From Sequoia sempervirens (Eukaryota > Streptophyta > Pinopsida > Cupressales > Cupressaceae), in contig VDFB02115093.1 of NCBI GenBank assembly GCA_007258455.2, positions 1-64,000 on the forward strand: 64,000 bases of DNA, read 5' to 3'. Made by a program: the position numbers and the translations under genes. The notes under the pieces were generated by a model, which was not told the DNA's origin, did not search any database, and saw only the letters and a list, made by a program, of their open reading frames with translations. Shown in pieces: positions 1 through 11,798 of this stretch. How positions within the stretch are numbered: position 1 is the stretch's first letter; each line of letters starts with the position of its first letter.

Positions 1-1159
1 TTTGTTTGGTGAAATAGGGTGTCTGGGAGAAATGAGATTGCTCTGCATTTCTCCACAATGAAGTTTCTACTACTGCGGATCTAGGAACATGCTTATAATG
101 TTTCTATCTACCTTCTCTTGAATATTCAAGTGTTGAGTTGTTTTGCAAGGTTGTTTGGTGTTGGATGTCTATATCAGTATGTCTGGTTGCACAGAATGAA
201 GGTGTTCTTGTGTTTCAAGTGGTTGTAGTATTTGTGCGGTATACGGTAATCTGAGATGTTGTATGAATGGTGTGGAATGTTATTGTGTGGTCCACAATAT
301 TTTTTTGGATCTTGAAAGGTGTGTTTAGTGTCGCTTGTTAGTGTTAGTGTAGGTTTGGCTAACCTGGCATGCTAGCGCTAATTGGGGAGGATAATTGTTG
401 ATTAAGTATTAAGAAGCATGCTTGTATATATGTGGGTCCCAATTAAGTAATGGCATGGTTTGGATTCACTTCTTTATAATGTGAAAGCGTTTGGTGTCAA
501 CCTATTTGATGTTGCATGGTAGAGGTGTATGCATTTCATTAAGTTTGACCTAATTGAGATTATTTTAAGCCGCATAGGGTATAAATACAAGGAGAATTGT
601 TGTATTGATGGTGTGTGAAGTGTGTGTGATGCAAAAGATGGTAATGTGATCAAGTGTGAAGTGTGTGATCTTGAATGCCTATGACTTCCTATTGCAATGA
701 GTAGAAGGTGTCTACATTTCAGTTTGTTTGATGAGTTGTGTGTGCTTCAGTAGAACTATACCTTCAACATATGAGATGCATTATTAGCAGTTCAAATTGG
801 TAGTGAGCCACCCCTTCTTTCTTCTTTCTTTTGGACAGTGATTCCTTTGGTAGTGAGCCACCAACAGTGATCCTTTCTTTATCTTTCTAGGAAATGAGCC
901 CTTGGCAGTGAGCCTTATTGTATTTGGTGTTGCAATTCATATATTAGTGAGCTAATCCTCACTATGTTCTTCCCCTTCTTGGGTTTTCCACGTAAACATA
1001 GTGTTCTTATGTGTTTGATGTGTTTGCATTACTGCTTTACATGTTTACATTTTGTTAATGCATGTTAAGGGTTTAAGAACTAATGCAGATATGAATGTTA
1101 ATAAGGGTTTCTGATATTTTAAAATTCACCCCCCTCTCAATTGTCTTGTGCATCTAATA
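1..1159 (+). repeat. Copia-1 5' LTR (partial)
   Basis: The sequence from about position 19 onward matches 6421-7564. It ends TCTAATA just before the primer binding site. By comparison with the 3' LTR, roughly 515 bp of its left end lie outside the window. It contains a TATA-like box (580-587) and short repeats of GTAGTGAGCCAC near 810-910. Confidence 0.92.
580..587 (+). promoter_or_regulatory. TATA box in Copia-1 5' LTR
   Basis: TATAAATA lies at the position where LTR promoters usually sit. The 3' LTR has the slightly changed TATAAATG at 6983-6990. Its role is inferred. Confidence 0.5.
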
Positions 1160-1161
1160 AT

Positions 1162-1180
1162 TGTATCAAAGTTATGGTTC
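1162..1180 (+). other. Copia-1 primer binding site (initiator tRNA-Met type)
   Basis: TGTATCAAAGTTATGGTTC starts three bases after the LTR end. It resembles the plant tRNA-iMet complement TGGTATCAGAGC...GGTT with several changes. Copia-2 has a better preserved version at the same place. Confidence 0.75.
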
Positions 1181-1215
1181 CTAGGAAGAAGCTTAACCGC
1201 TTGAGGTAGATCTAG

Positions 1216-2158
1216 ATGGTGCATAGGAAAGGTTTCAAAGCTCCCTTGTTCAATAGAAAAAAATTATACCTACTGGAAAGCTAGGATGGATCCCTTCTTA
1301 TTCTCCCTTGGATTTGGTGTTTGGCAGTTTGTTGAAAGAGGTTACGCTATGCCTGGAAATGGACCATCAACTGATAATGATAACAAGGCATATGAGAACA
1401 ATGGCAAAGCAAGGAATGCAATCATGAGTGGTCTTACTAATTCAGAACTTATGAAGGCTATAAGCTACAAGTCTACTAAAGATGTTTGAACAAAGCTAGA
1501 AGGAATCTATGAAGGAGATGACAAGGTCAAACAAGAAAATATGTAGATCTACAAAGCCAAATTTGAAACCTTAAAGATTTCTGAAGATGAAGATATTTTT
1601 GCCTACATGCTCAAATTTGATGAATTTTTCAATGTCATCAATGGTATTGGTGGAAATTTGGATGAAAGCGAAGCTGTGAAAAGGGTACTAAGAACTCTAC
1701 CTAAATCTTATAGTCATAAAGTTTCTACTATTGGGGAAGCTCAAAATTTGGATCATTATTCTAAAGATCAGATGTTTGGTGCTTTAACTTCTTTTGAAAT
1801 GAGAGAGTTTGTTCAAGATACTACAACCAAATAAACTACTTTTAAAGTTTGCAAAGTAGAAAAGTATGATGGATTAGATCCATATGATCTTGATGAGGTG
1901 GAAGAAAAATTTGTGAGGAGATTGAAAAAGGGTATTGGAAAATACAGAGGTAAGCTACCTTTCAAAAGCTTCAATTGTGGAAAGATGGGTCATTATGCAT
2001 CTAAATGTCCAATCAAAGTTACTAATGGAAAAAAAAGGATCATAAGGGTAAATTTTTCAAGAATATTTATTCTATTGAAAAGGACATTGGTGTTTCTGAT
2101 GATGAAGAATCGAATTATCACAATGAAGACAGTGATGAATGTGTATTCATGGATCTAA
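1216..2158 (+). pseudogene. Copia-1 gag (broken)
   Basis: The gag protein would form the particle that packages element RNA. An ATG at 1216 begins a frame that is shifted within the first 20 codons and then continues as a UBN2-type Copia gag, with stops near 1487, 1543 and 1832. The zinc knuckle at about 1966-2010 reads as C-x4-H-x4-C, but its first cysteine is serine (AGC), unlike Copia-2, which keeps cysteine there. The fragments are colinear with the minus-strand gag of Copia-2 at 60456-61372. Confidence 0.88.
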
Positions 2159-2271
2159 ATGTTGGAATTAATTCTACTGATCGTGAAAGATGTCTGAAGG
2201 AAAGTGCTTCAAAAACATATCATAACATTGAAGGAACAATGTAAATTGTTTTTCATACTAGAGAGGAGAAG

Positions 2272-2490
2272 AATTATTGGATCATTGATAGTGGATGCTC
2301 AAATCATATGATAGGTGATAAGAGTAATTTTTTTAAGCTTGAAAAGTATCATGGTGGTCTTGTTAAGTTTGGTGATTATACATCTACTAAGATCTATGGA
2401 AAAGGTTCAATCAGTTTTGATGGAAAGCATAATATAGATGATGTTCTTTATGTCAAGGGTCTCTGACATAATCTTCTAAGTATAGGACAA
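2272..2490 (+). pseudogene. Copia-1 aspartic protease and linker (broken)
   Basis: The frame at 2272 onward reads WIIDSGCSNHM, the D-S-G active-site signature of Copia proteases, followed by the usual FFKLEKY stretch. A TGA at about 2464 interrupts the frame before the integrase ORF. The enzyme would cut the polyprotein. Confidence 0.85.
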
Positions 2491-3429
2491 ATGTGTAGAA
2501 AAGGATATAATATTATATTTCAGAATGGTGGTTGTGAAATTAGAAAAGGAAGCTCTGGTATTCTAGTTGTTGTTAGAACAAGGACAAGAGGTAATTTCTA
2601 TCAACTCAAAGGTAGTGGTGCAAAGTGCTTTATGTCTCAAACTAATGAAATTTGGCTTTGGCATAAAAGAATTGGTCACATCAATTTTGATAGCTTAGCA
2701 AAGATAATTTCTACTAATGTTGTGAGAGATTTTCCAAATATTACAAAGCCTATCAATGCAATTTACAAAGAATGTCAAGTTGGAAAGCAAACAAAGGCAA
2801 TATTCAAGATAAAAGAATATTCTACCATAGGTCCCTTGGAATTAGTGCATATAGATATTTGTGGACCTACCAGAATTAGAAGCTCATGTGGTGACAAGTA
2901 TTTCATGTTATTAACTGATGAATACTCTAGAATGGATTTGGTTACATTTCTCAAAGAAAAATCAGAAGCTCTAGAGAAGTTTAAAGCATTTAAGGCTATG
3001 GTTGAAAATGAAATGAATCTAAAAATCAAATGCTTGAGGTTTGATAGAGGTGGTGAGTTTACTTCAAATGATTCTAACATTTTTTGTGAAGATCATGGAA
3101 TAAAGAGGAATTTTTCAGCCCCTAGAACTCCTCAAAAAGATGGGGTTGTGGAAAGGAAAAATATAACAGTTCAAGAAGCAGCTAGGAGAATGATGAAGGA
3201 AGCTAATATTTCGAATGTCTATTGGAGAGAAGCAATTCATACTGTAATCTACATTCTTAATAGAGGTCAACCAAGAGAAAACAATTCAAATACTCCCTAT
3301 GAGTTATTATATGGTAAACCCCATACTATGAAATATTTCAGAGTTTTTAGAAGCAAATGTTATATTAGAAGAGATGAGGAAAACTTAGGAAAATTTGATG
3401 CAATATCTGATGAAGGAATCTTCCTTTGA
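2491..3429 (+). pseudogene. Copia-1 integrase (open for 312 codons, then stopped)
   Basis: This is the longest open stretch of the element. It starts with the GAG-pre-integrase region, then an H-x4-H pair (HKRIGH) and a zinc motif reading Y-K-E-C, in which the usual first cysteine is tyrosine. The rve core follows, with VHIDICGP, FDRGGEF and GVVERKN supplying the D, D and E catalytic residues. It ends at a TGA (3427-3429) inside the conserved motif after EGIFL. The integrase inserts element cDNA into chromosomes. The frame is uninterrupted here, but the element is dead elsewhere. Confidence 0.92.
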
Positions 3430-3848
3430 TACTATACAAGAAGCAAGGCCTACCAGTGCTACAATAAAAGGTTGAAAAAGGTTGTTGAAAGTGCAAGTGT
3501 CAAGGTGGATGAAGAACCACATCAAAGTTCAGTATTGATAAAGGGATATGAATCTGATGAATCCCCTTGCAGTGAAGAGGAAAAGGCTGAAGAAAAAGGA
3601 AAAGAGGTGATAGTTGAAGAGGAAGAAGCTTTGGAAAAGAATCCTACGAATCCTAAGTATGTACAGAAGATCAGATCATTGGAGATAAGAGAAAATGTGT
3701 GCTAACAAGAAGAAAGGTTGCTATGATAGAGGAACAGGTAAATTTTTGTTTACTTTCTGAGGTGGAACCAAAAATAGTGACTAAGGCATGGAAAGATGAG
3801 AATTGGATCAAAGTAATGAAGGAAGAGTTAGAATAGATAGAGAAGAAT
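3430..3848 (+). pseudogene. Copia-1 integrase C-terminus and acidic linker to RT
   Basis: The segment after the stop still encodes the RSKAY..CYNKRL end of the integrase, then a Glu/Lys-rich linker (3472-3705), as is usual between Copia integrase and RT. Stops and frame changes break it, including a TAG near 3834 just before the RT core. Confidence 0.75.
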
Positions 3849-4619
3849 TTGACTTGGGAATTGGTCCCAAGACCAGAAAATAAGAATGTGATTGGTACTA
3901 AGTGGGTATTTTGGAAAAAGCTGAATGAAGATGGAAATTTTGTCAGGAACAAGGCTAGACTTGTGTGTAAGGGTTACTTACAGGTTGAAGGTATAGAATT
4001 TGAAGAAAAATTTTCTCTAGTTACAAGAATGGAAGCTATCAGGATTTTTTTAGGTTTTGCAGCAAATAAATATTTTAAGGTACACCAAATAGATATGAAG
4101 TATGTATTCTTGAATGGTGAACTGGAAGAAGAGGTCTACATTGAACAACCAGAAGGTTTTCAGTTGTCAGAAGATGCTAATATGGTCTACAAATTGAAGA
4201 AAGAATTGAATGGATTGAAGTAAACTCCTATAGATTGGTATGCAAGGTTAGACAAGTACTTGTTACAGAAAGGATTCAGAAAAGGTACTACATATAGCAA
4301 TATATATTTCAAATTTGAAGGAGAACAAATTTTGATTATGGTGTTATATGTTGATGACATAATATTTGGAGGAAATGAAGATATGTGCAAGAAGTTTTTA
4401 GAAGATATGCAGAAATAATTTGAGATTTCAATGTGTGGGGAGATGAATTTCTTCCTTGGTTTGAAGATCAATCAATCAAAGAAAGGTATATTCATATCAC
4501 AATCTAAGTATGTTAAGGAATTGTTGCAATTTGGAATGGATAACTCTAAACTGGTATGTACTCCTATGGTTACTAGTTGCAAGTTGAGCAAAAATGATGA
4601 ATCTCCTAAGATAGATTAG
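3849..4619 (+). pseudogene. Copia-1 reverse transcriptase (RVT_2, broken)
   Basis: The RVT_2 hallmarks appear in order: [44 protein letters not shown], then after a stop at 4221-4223 the catalytic YVDD box at 4347-4358 followed by IIFGGNE. The last part, MCGEMNFFLGLKI, lies in another open segment at 4431-4619. Several stops make it non-functional. It is colinear with the Copia-2 RT at 58160-58772. Confidence 0.9.
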
Positions 4620-5260
4620 AGCAAGTATAGATCAATGATTAGTGGACTATTATATCTTAATGCTACTAGACCAGATATCATGCATTTAGTTTTTCTTATG
4701 GCTAGATTTTTCAAGAAGATCCTAGAGAATCTCATGTTGCAGCAGTGAAGAGGATATTCAAATATTTGAAGGGCACTCCGGATTATGGTTTTTGATATCC
4801 TAAGGATATTGACTTCTCTTTGAGTGCATATATAGATGCAGATTAGGTTGGATGTGTAGATGATAGGAAAAGTACAAGTGGTAGTGCTTTCTTTCTTGGA
4901 ATCAGGTTGGTTTCATGGATAGTAAGAAGTAGGTACAATGTCATTATCTACTATAGAAGCATAATATATTGCAGAAGCATCATGTTGCACATAGGTGTTG
5001 TGGATGAAGAAAACATTGAAGGATATCAAAGTTTCATAAGATGAACCCATTCCTACCATATGTGACAATACAAGTGCAATCAATGTTTCAAAGAATCTAG
5101 AAATGTATTCAAGAAAAAAAAATATCTCAATCTGGTATCACTTCTTGAGAGAGAAAATTGCAGAGAATGAGGTGAAGTTGGATTATGTGCCTACTAAGGA
5201 TCAATTTGTTGATATTTTCACAAAGGATCTTCCAAAAGATACTTTTGAGTATCTCTGAGA
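4620..5260 (+). pseudogene. Copia-1 RNase H (broken)
   Basis: Translated pieces match the intact Copia-2 RNase H: SKYRSMISGLLYL, RKSTSGSAFFLG, EASCC and CDNTSAINVSKN, ending with the FTKDLPKDTFEYL motif at about 5220-5257. Multiple stops and shifts occur. The enzyme would remove RNA from the RNA-DNA hybrid. Confidence 0.82.
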
Positions 5261-5874
5261 GAAGTTAGGGGTTATTGCCTCTCCTTTCAACTAGATGCAT
5301 AAGTATGTGCATCTATCCAAGAAGCATTTCAAGTAAATTTCTTGGCCCTGGACTGATGTTGATGGCTACCTCTCAAGGGGGTAGTAGTGGTTGTTGGTTG
5401 GTGCATTCTGATGGAGCATATTGTGTGCTCCAAAAATGGGGAGTGTGCAGGAAAGTGAGTATGCAAAAAGAGAGTGTAGAAGAATGAGTGCAGTTGCTTG
5501 TTGGTATTGCAAGTGGTGTATCCAGATGTTTCCCTTTGAATATTGTCAAAGGGGGAGAGCAAGAGAGTTGGATGAGTTTATGGCCCTTTCTTGTTGATTT
5601 CAAAGGGGGGGAGAGAATCTAAAAAACATGGAGAAAAACTTGAAGTGTAGAAGTTGATACAGTCTGAAGACCATAGGTGGAGAAAGTATGGAGAAGTATT
5701 GTCTAAGGAGCAAATGAGGAGTGGTAGAGAGTGTATATGTTGCAAATGTTGTTGGAGAAGTCTATGAAGAGTAAAGAGTTGTCCCAATTGGGGGGATTAC
5801 TACTTGTTGCAGTATTGTTGTTGGTTGCTTTTTTTGTTAATGATTTTTCAAAAAGCAGGTGTTGCCATCAATCA
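5261..5874 (+). other. Copia-1 region between RNase H and 3' LTR
   Basis: No credible gene is seen. The stretch carries two extra polypurine-like tracts, CAAAGGGGGAGAG at about 5544 and CAAAGGGGGGGAG at about 5600, besides the one next to the LTR. Confidence 0.6.
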
Positions 5875-5884
5875 CAAAGGGGGA
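5875..5884 (+). other. Copia-1 polypurine tract
   Basis: CAAAGGGGGA lies three bases before the inferred LTR start and follows TTGCCATCAATCA. Copia-2 has the same arrangement (TTGCCATTAATGA, then CAAAGGGGGA, then the LTR). This is the expected plus-strand primer. Confidence 0.8.
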
Positions 5885-5887
5885 CAT

Positions 5888-7564
5888 TTTTGGAAGTTTG
5901 GAGAGTTGGAGTTGTTTGTGAGTTGTTTGGATGTTTTCATGCTTGGGTGTTTTCATTGATGTCAACCCCTTCAAAGTGTTGATTTTTTTAAGTGTTGATG
6001 ATGTTAACCCCTAGCATTAGAGTTATTGGAAGTGTTGGTATTAATGTCAACACAATGTTGGTGTTGTCATTAATGTCTTACTTCAATACAGTTGCAGAGG
6101 TTGCTTCCCTAACTTGTGTTTGAAGAGATTGTTGTAATGTTGCAATTACTATAGATGTGTTTCAAAGATGTTAATAATGTTGTTGATGAAATTAGTTCAC
6201 TTGGTTTCCAGGTGCTTTTGAGAAAATTTGAATAAAAGAGAGTTTAGTGTGACAATGGTGTTCAATGTTTTGCTCTGCATTTCTTCATGCTTGAAGATGT
6301 GCCCATGTGGTTTGGACATGATGATCAGAGGTGTTTGGAGGTTTTATATCCATAGTTTCAAGTTTTGGATTGTTCTACAATGGAAGATGTGTTTGAAAAC
6401 ATGTTTGTCTAGTAAAAAAGGTGTCTAGGAGAAATGAGATTGCTCTGCATTTCTCCATAGTGAAGTTTATGATGTTGTGTATTTGGGAATGTGCTTATAA
6501 TTTTTGTATCTACCTTCCCTTGAAGATTCAGGTGCTAATTTTTTCGGCAAGGTTGTCTAGTGTTGGGTGTCTATGCCAATATGTCTAGTTGCATAGAATG
6601 TTGTGTTTCAAGCAGTTGCAGTAGTTGTGTAGTATATTATGATGGTGTCGAAGTATTTTGAGATGTGTGAATGGTATGGAATGTTTTTGTGTGGTCTACA
6701 AGATTTTTTGGATCTTGAAAGGTGTGTTTAGTCTCGCTTGTTATTCTTAGTGCACATTTGGCTGACTTGGCGTTCTAGTGCTAATTACGGAGGATAATTG
6801 TTGATTAAGTGTTGAGAAGTGTTTTTGTGTAGATTTGGGTCCTAATTAAGTAGTGGTGTGGTTTGTATTCAATTATTTATATTGTGGAATTATTTGGTGT
6901 TGACCTATCTGATATTGCATGATAGAGGTGTATACGTTTCATTAAGGCCAGCCTAATTGAGATTGTTTTAGGTCATGCAAGGTATAAATGAAAGGAGAAT
7001 TTTTGTATGGATTATGTGTGAAGTGTGTGTGATGCAAAATATGTGAATGTGATCAAGTGTGAAGATCTAAGTCTGGGCCTTAATACCTATGACTTCCTAA
7101 TGTAGTGAGAAGTTGTCTACATTTCAGTCTGGTTGATGAGTTGTTTGTGCTTTAGTGGAACTATACCTTCAACATATGAGAGATGCATTGTTATCAATTC
7201 AAATTGGTCGTGAGCCACCCCTTCTTTCTTCTTTCTTCTAGATAGTGATTCTTTTGGAAGTGAGTCTTTCTTTATCTTTATGGGCAGTGAGCCATTGGTA
7301 GTGAGCCTTATTCTATTCGATGTTGCAATTCATATATTAGTGAGTTAATCCTCACTATAGTTTTTCCCTTCTTGGGTTTTCAACGTAAATTTGGTGTTCT
7401 TATGTGTTTGATCTGTTTTTATTATTGCTCTACATGTTTACATTATGCTAATGCATGTTAAGGGTTTACGAACTAATGCAGATCTAATGTTAATAAGGGT
7501 TATTGATGCTTTAAAATTATACAATTGATTCACCCCCCCTCTCAGTTGTCTTGTACATCTAACA
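5888..7564 (+). repeat. Copia-1 3' LTR
   Basis: The start is set by alignment to Copia-2, whose LTR begins TGTTGCAAG; here it has decayed to TTTTGGAAG. The end, TCTAACA, matches the Copia-2 end TTCAACA. The repeat is about 1677 bp, with a TATA-like box at 6983-6990. It is visibly diverged from the 5' LTR and lacks a short block present there near 850-880. Confidence 0.9.
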
Positions 7565-7945
7565 ATTTACTGAATCTATCAAAATCGTTAGAGCAAAAAA
7601 AATCGCCATTATCATTCCTCAAACATTTTATTTTTTTTCCAATCTACAACTCAACCATTGCTTTAAATTCTTTAAATCAACTAAAAAATTCATATTTACT
7701 CTTCAGAAAATATACCCATGTCCTATATAATCATCAATAAATGAAAAATAATATGTGGATTTTCCAATTGAAGGAACATCTACAAGACCAAATACATCAA
7801 AATGAATAAGACTCAATACTCCACAAGATTTATAAGAACTTGAGTAAAGTTGAACACAAATTTGTTTTCCATAAATGTAATGCTCACATAAATAAAATTC
7901 AAGATTACAATCAACCAACCGTTCAACAAAGTTTTTATTTTTCAA
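7565..7945 (-). pseudogene. Copia-3 integrase N-terminal part (truncated)
   Basis: The frame from 7945 leftward reads NKNFVERLVDCNLEFYLCEHY then YGKQ, a zinc motif whose second cysteine is tyrosine. The start of the rve core follows (LIHFDVFGL..., FSFIDDY). A stop at 7703 interrupts it, but the antisense pattern typical of Copia integrase cores continues to 7565, where Copia-1 begins. Confidence 0.8.
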
Positions 7946-8480
7946 GGTCCTTAGACCCTTTTCTCCAACGTGACCAAGTCTCTAGTGCCATAACATAGTT
8001 TTCTCTACAGGTAACTTTGATTTAGAAGAAAGAGCACCCTTGGGTACCTAGAAGCCAAGACCATCTGCTAAAGATGAAAGTCTCACCTCTTCCACAGACT
8101 TTCTTTTCATAGAAGTACTATTGCACTCAACAGTGCATGCATCAAGCTTATACAATGTGTCATATTTGACACCTCTAGCAATCACCATAGCACCTCTAAC
8201 CATCTTGCATCTTGCATCAGAAAATACTACTTGCACACCTGCATCTATTAATTTTCTCATAGATAACAAATTTCATGCTAATCCAGGGATATGCAACACA
8301 TCATTAATCTGTTTTATTCTACCATCAAGAAACCTGATTCTAACTTTACCATGATCAACACTATTTAAATAAGAATCATCACCCAAGTACACCTTACCTC
8401 CATCGAATTCTTCATATTCAAAAAATTGATCTCTATGAAAGGTCATATGGAAAGATGCACCTGATTCAATTAACCATGCA
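7946..8480 (-). pseudogene. Copia-3 pre-integrase and protease (broken)
   Basis: The minus strand at about 8460-8480 reads W-L-I-E-S-G-A-S, the protease active-site box with the catalytic Asp replaced by Glu. It is followed by VYLGDDS and VLHIPGL and, after a stop, by NLLSMRKLIDAG (8048-8269), the conserved lead-in to the Copia integrase. Confidence 0.8.
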
Positions 8481-9308
8481 CCATTACTTGCACAAGTTGC
8501 TAAAGCTACAATGAATGCATCACCATCGTCCTTCCCGAACTCAAAATCATAATCAAATTTCTTCTTTTCTTCTTTGTAGTCCTTACAAATATGCCCAAGC
8601 TTATCGCAATTCCAACAAATAACTTTGGACTTTCCAGGAGGTTTGGATCTCCCCTTAGACTTGGATTTATCATGCTTCTCATTCTTCTTTCCTTTTTCCT
8701 TAGATCTTCTGCAAAAATTTAGGGCCTCCTTGGCACTGATGGATACCTTCCTCTACATATCTTCAGAAAGCAAGGAATCCACCACATCTTCATTCTTCAA
8801 TATAATAGTACTCCCAATATCCATAACAAGAGAATCCCATGAATCAAGGAAAGAACAAAGCAAGATCTAACATTTCTCCTCCTCATCTATTTTGACACCA
8901 ATTGATGCTAATTGAACCACCAACATATTGAATGCTTCCAAGTGGTATGTAATTCATCCACCCTCTTCCATTCTCAAGGAATACAATTTCTTCCTCCAAA
9001 AAATCTTGTTCACTAAAGATTTGGCTTGATACATCTCACCAAGTTTCTTCCATATTTTTTGTGCAGAGGTCTCTTCATGGATAGTGATTAAAACAATATT
9101 CCAAGCACAATCTGATTAGACCCTTGGCTTTACGGTTCATAACATCATATTGAGCATCCACAATAGGATCTCCAAGTCTTGAAACTTTCTCATCAACAAC
9201 ATCCCATAGATCTCGATCTATCAACAAATCCTCCATCTTCAGCTTCCACATCTCAAAATTATTTCCAAAAAAATTATCCACCTCTATTCTCCCTGATGAA
9301 CCTGTCAT
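8481..9308 (-). pseudogene. Copia-3 gag (broken)
   Basis: The gag start is at 9308 (MTGSSGRIEVDNFFGNNF), followed by WKLKMEDLL, typical of TNT1-like gag. The zinc knuckle at about 8581-8620 reads C-W-N-C-D-K-L-G-H-I-C-K-D-Y, with the last cysteine changed to tyrosine. Stops occur between these landmarks. Confidence 0.82.
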
Positions 9309-9412
9309 CTGAAAATTCCTACAACAAGATCACAAAGTGTCTTCTGCACAAGATCCCACTCAAATCTGGATTAGTTCAAAAAATCCAACCCACAACTGAA
9401 ACCAAAGGTGAT

Positions 9413-9427
9413 CAAGGTCCGATACCA
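9413..9427 (-). other. Copia-3 primer binding site
   Basis: The minus strand reads TGGTATCGGACCTTG, two bases inside the LTR end. It resembles the tRNA-iMet complement TGGTATCAGAGC. Confidence 0.75.
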
Positions 9428-9429
9428 CT

Positions 9430-9890
9430 TGTAAGGAAGCTAAGGTAGCAGAACAACTTCCTACACTAATCTTGAGGGAGGATAATGCAAAACTTTACAA
9501 ATCTTTTCAATAGTTACATAAACTTAAACATAAAAAAACATAAATATCGTGCATACCACAACATAGTGATTTGCATAGGTAAAACCCTTTCAGGAGAAAA
9601 ACACCACTCCAAAAGCTGCCCAATATATTATTCAGAAATCACAAAGATTACAATATACTTGTAGAGCAAGCTTCTCATAGAGTATGACCAACTAGAGATC
9701 CAAAGGCAACAAGACTGCTATCAGACTCTAAGAATACATCACAATACGCAGTCATAATACAACGCCCTCATAAAATAGGGTTTCCTTCTAGGGAAAGTCA
9801 AGCCAACAAAATATCAACCGCCAAATCTAAGACCTAATGATAAACTGTCCAGATTTACAATAATAAATTATACATAAAATTTGGCTTTCT
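9430..9890 (-). repeat. Copia-3 5' LTR (outer edge not resolved)
   Basis: On the plus strand it starts TGTAAGGAAGC, like the solo LTR at 35817 (TGTAAGGAAAGC). It contains the phrase AAAACCCTTTCAGGAG common in Copia LTRs, again shared with that solo LTR. The outer TG/CA border and the target duplication could not be found. Confidence 0.6.
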
Positions 9891-10045
9891 GGGGCACTAC
9901 CCCTTAGCCTCCATCGAGGCACATGGCCCCTGGAGCCCCTGACAGGAGGATGATCCCCTTGGACCCCTCATGGGGGGTACCCCCTCTCTCCTGTGCCCCC
10001 CCTTCACCCCCCCACGCACGCTTACGTATCAATGGTACATTATGT
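9885..10045. other. GC-rich island of unknown nature
   Basis: This is a sharply C-rich and G-rich patch in AT-rich surroundings, with CCCCTCATGGGGGG-type inverted pieces and runs of C. It may be part of the Copia-3 LTR or a separate insertion. No coding case can be made. Confidence 0.4.
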
Positions 10046-11798
10046 AATTGCAAGTTTGACACATTTTCCCAACAAATGAGTCTTGGCAAAGTCTACATGG
10101 CTTGACCAAAAGCATAATGGGTCTATTGGAAACAACATATAGATTGTGGTTTGACTAATTCCTTATATGGACTTTAAAAGGCTCCTTGAACTTGGTATAT
10201 TAAGATTGATCAAGACCTTAAGATTCAAGATCCACTATAAGCATTTTCTAATTTCACCTTTTATTTAAAAAATGGTGAAGACCCCAATTGTATATTTTTT
10301 ATGTTATTTCTACCATTAGTAGTGGGGATGATATTATTCAAAGTCAAGTCTACTATTTGTTCTATTTTTTGAAATGATAAATGTAGCCATCTTACACTAT
10401 TGGTTGTGTATAGTTTTGCCAAATTGTCATGTTGTTTTTATAGCACAAACTAGAATACTAAGACACTTATAATTTGCTTAGGTTGTCTATATTTAATCCA
10501 AGATCTATTTCTATGTAAGAAGAAATAAAACTAACGACATACTCATTCTCCACAAGTTTATGAATCTATGCATCATCAATAATAGAGTTGTTTGATTTAT
10601 CTTGTTACAACTCAACAAAACTTATTTTCTTACAAGAGATATATCTCTTGATTTATTATCTAAATAAGAATAATAAAAAAAATCAAAAAGTTTCAAACTA
10701 AGTTCTTTGACACGTCAAAGGGAATTTTAATTTTAGCATTATATCAAAATCTACTAATTTCATGATATTAAAGTATAATGACGATAATTGGACCAATTTA
10801 TTTAAGACTAAAAAATCTACACAATATTTTTTTACTCTTAGTAGAAGAATCTACAACATATAGTTCATTTACTATCTATTAAGGCCAGATTATAAGGTAT
10901 TGAGTAGTGTAGATTCTAAGACAATTGGTTGCAAAGGATATGGATCGATCTCAAAAAAGAGAAATAAAAACCACTAGATCACTTTTTGAAGTAAATTTTT
11001 ATATAATAAAATAGAAAAAAAGGCAATTCTAATGCATCAAGAGCATTAGGATGCTAAGATTTATGGTTATAAAACATTGCAAACAACTTTCTATTGCAAT
11101 ATACTTCAATTTTTGAAACTTACATCCACTAGTTATAGATCATTTAAAAATGATCATGTATTTATTTGAGGAACTTATAATTTATTAGACGTCTAGATAA
11201 ACAAATTTTATGCACGTCATCTAAAATCTACTATCCTAAAGCCTAGCATATCCTACATCAAATGGATTACAATGTAGGTCTCTTGATCCTCACACATTAT
11301 GCTTATTTCCAATCAATGGTGCCATCAATGTAACAAACTCCCCCTCTTAACATGAATAAATGTTTAAGCAATGACAATTGTTTTAATAGAAGTACATATT
11401 TATTAGCTATGAAAGGTTATTTTGAGGAATTGTCCTTACTATTGTATGGCTATTAGTGTGGATTTATGTAGTGAGTAGTGTCTATTCCAATGAAGAAAGA
11501 ACACTTGGTGGTGGCAAATTAGTCCTATTGTAGGAAGTAGTTTTACTGAGTTACATATCTATTTTACAATTTACTTTTGTGGTATTGTATACTAAATGTT
11601 CAATAAATGTAATTTAGACTTTAGGTTTTCCTTTTTTGACTTTTTTATACAAATACAATTTAGTTTGATGCATATAATTAGTCTTTAGTTTTGTGTTTTT
11701 TGTCGTCTTCCTTATACGAGTAGATAAGTAAATGGAAATCCTTTTGTGATGATAAAATTACTTTATAAAAAAAAAAGAAAGATCAAACTAGATTATAG
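10046..11798. other. AT-rich intergenic DNA, nothing recognised
   Basis: No reading frame of note, repeat or RNA gene was seen. It is probably decayed repeat DNA. Confidence 0.5.

Larger units (their letters stand above)
1..7564 (+). mobile_element. Copia-1: LTR retrotransposon, 5' end cut by the window edge
   Basis: Two long direct repeats (1-1159 and 5888-7564, offset about 6402 bp) flank a primer binding site, gag, protease, integrase, reverse transcriptase, RNase H and a polypurine tract, in that order. The order protease-integrase-RT-RNase H defines the Ty1/Copia superfamily. Reading frames are broken by many stops and shifts, and the two LTRs differ at many positions and by small indels, so this is an old, inactive copy. 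Its right edge (LTR ending TCTAACA at 7564) abuts the integrase of Copia-3 on the other strand, so it inserted into that element. The left target-site copy lies outside the window. Confidence 0.93.
7565..9890 (-). mobile_element. Copia-3: 5' part of a Copia element, cut by Copia-1
   Basis: Read on the minus strand this gives, from right to left, an LTR end (9430 rightward), a primer binding site, gag, zinc knuckle, protease, pre-integrase and the start of the integrase core. The integrase stops exactly where the Copia-1 LTR begins, so its RT, RNase H and second LTR must lie left of the window. It is a different family from Copia-1 and Copia-2. The right edge is uncertain because the outer LTR border could not be placed. 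Confidence 0.85.

Noticed and set aside
2775..3080. Minus-strand open frame across the Copia-1 integrase
   Set aside because: It is the antisense shadow of the integrase. The same pattern appears opposite other Copia integrases.
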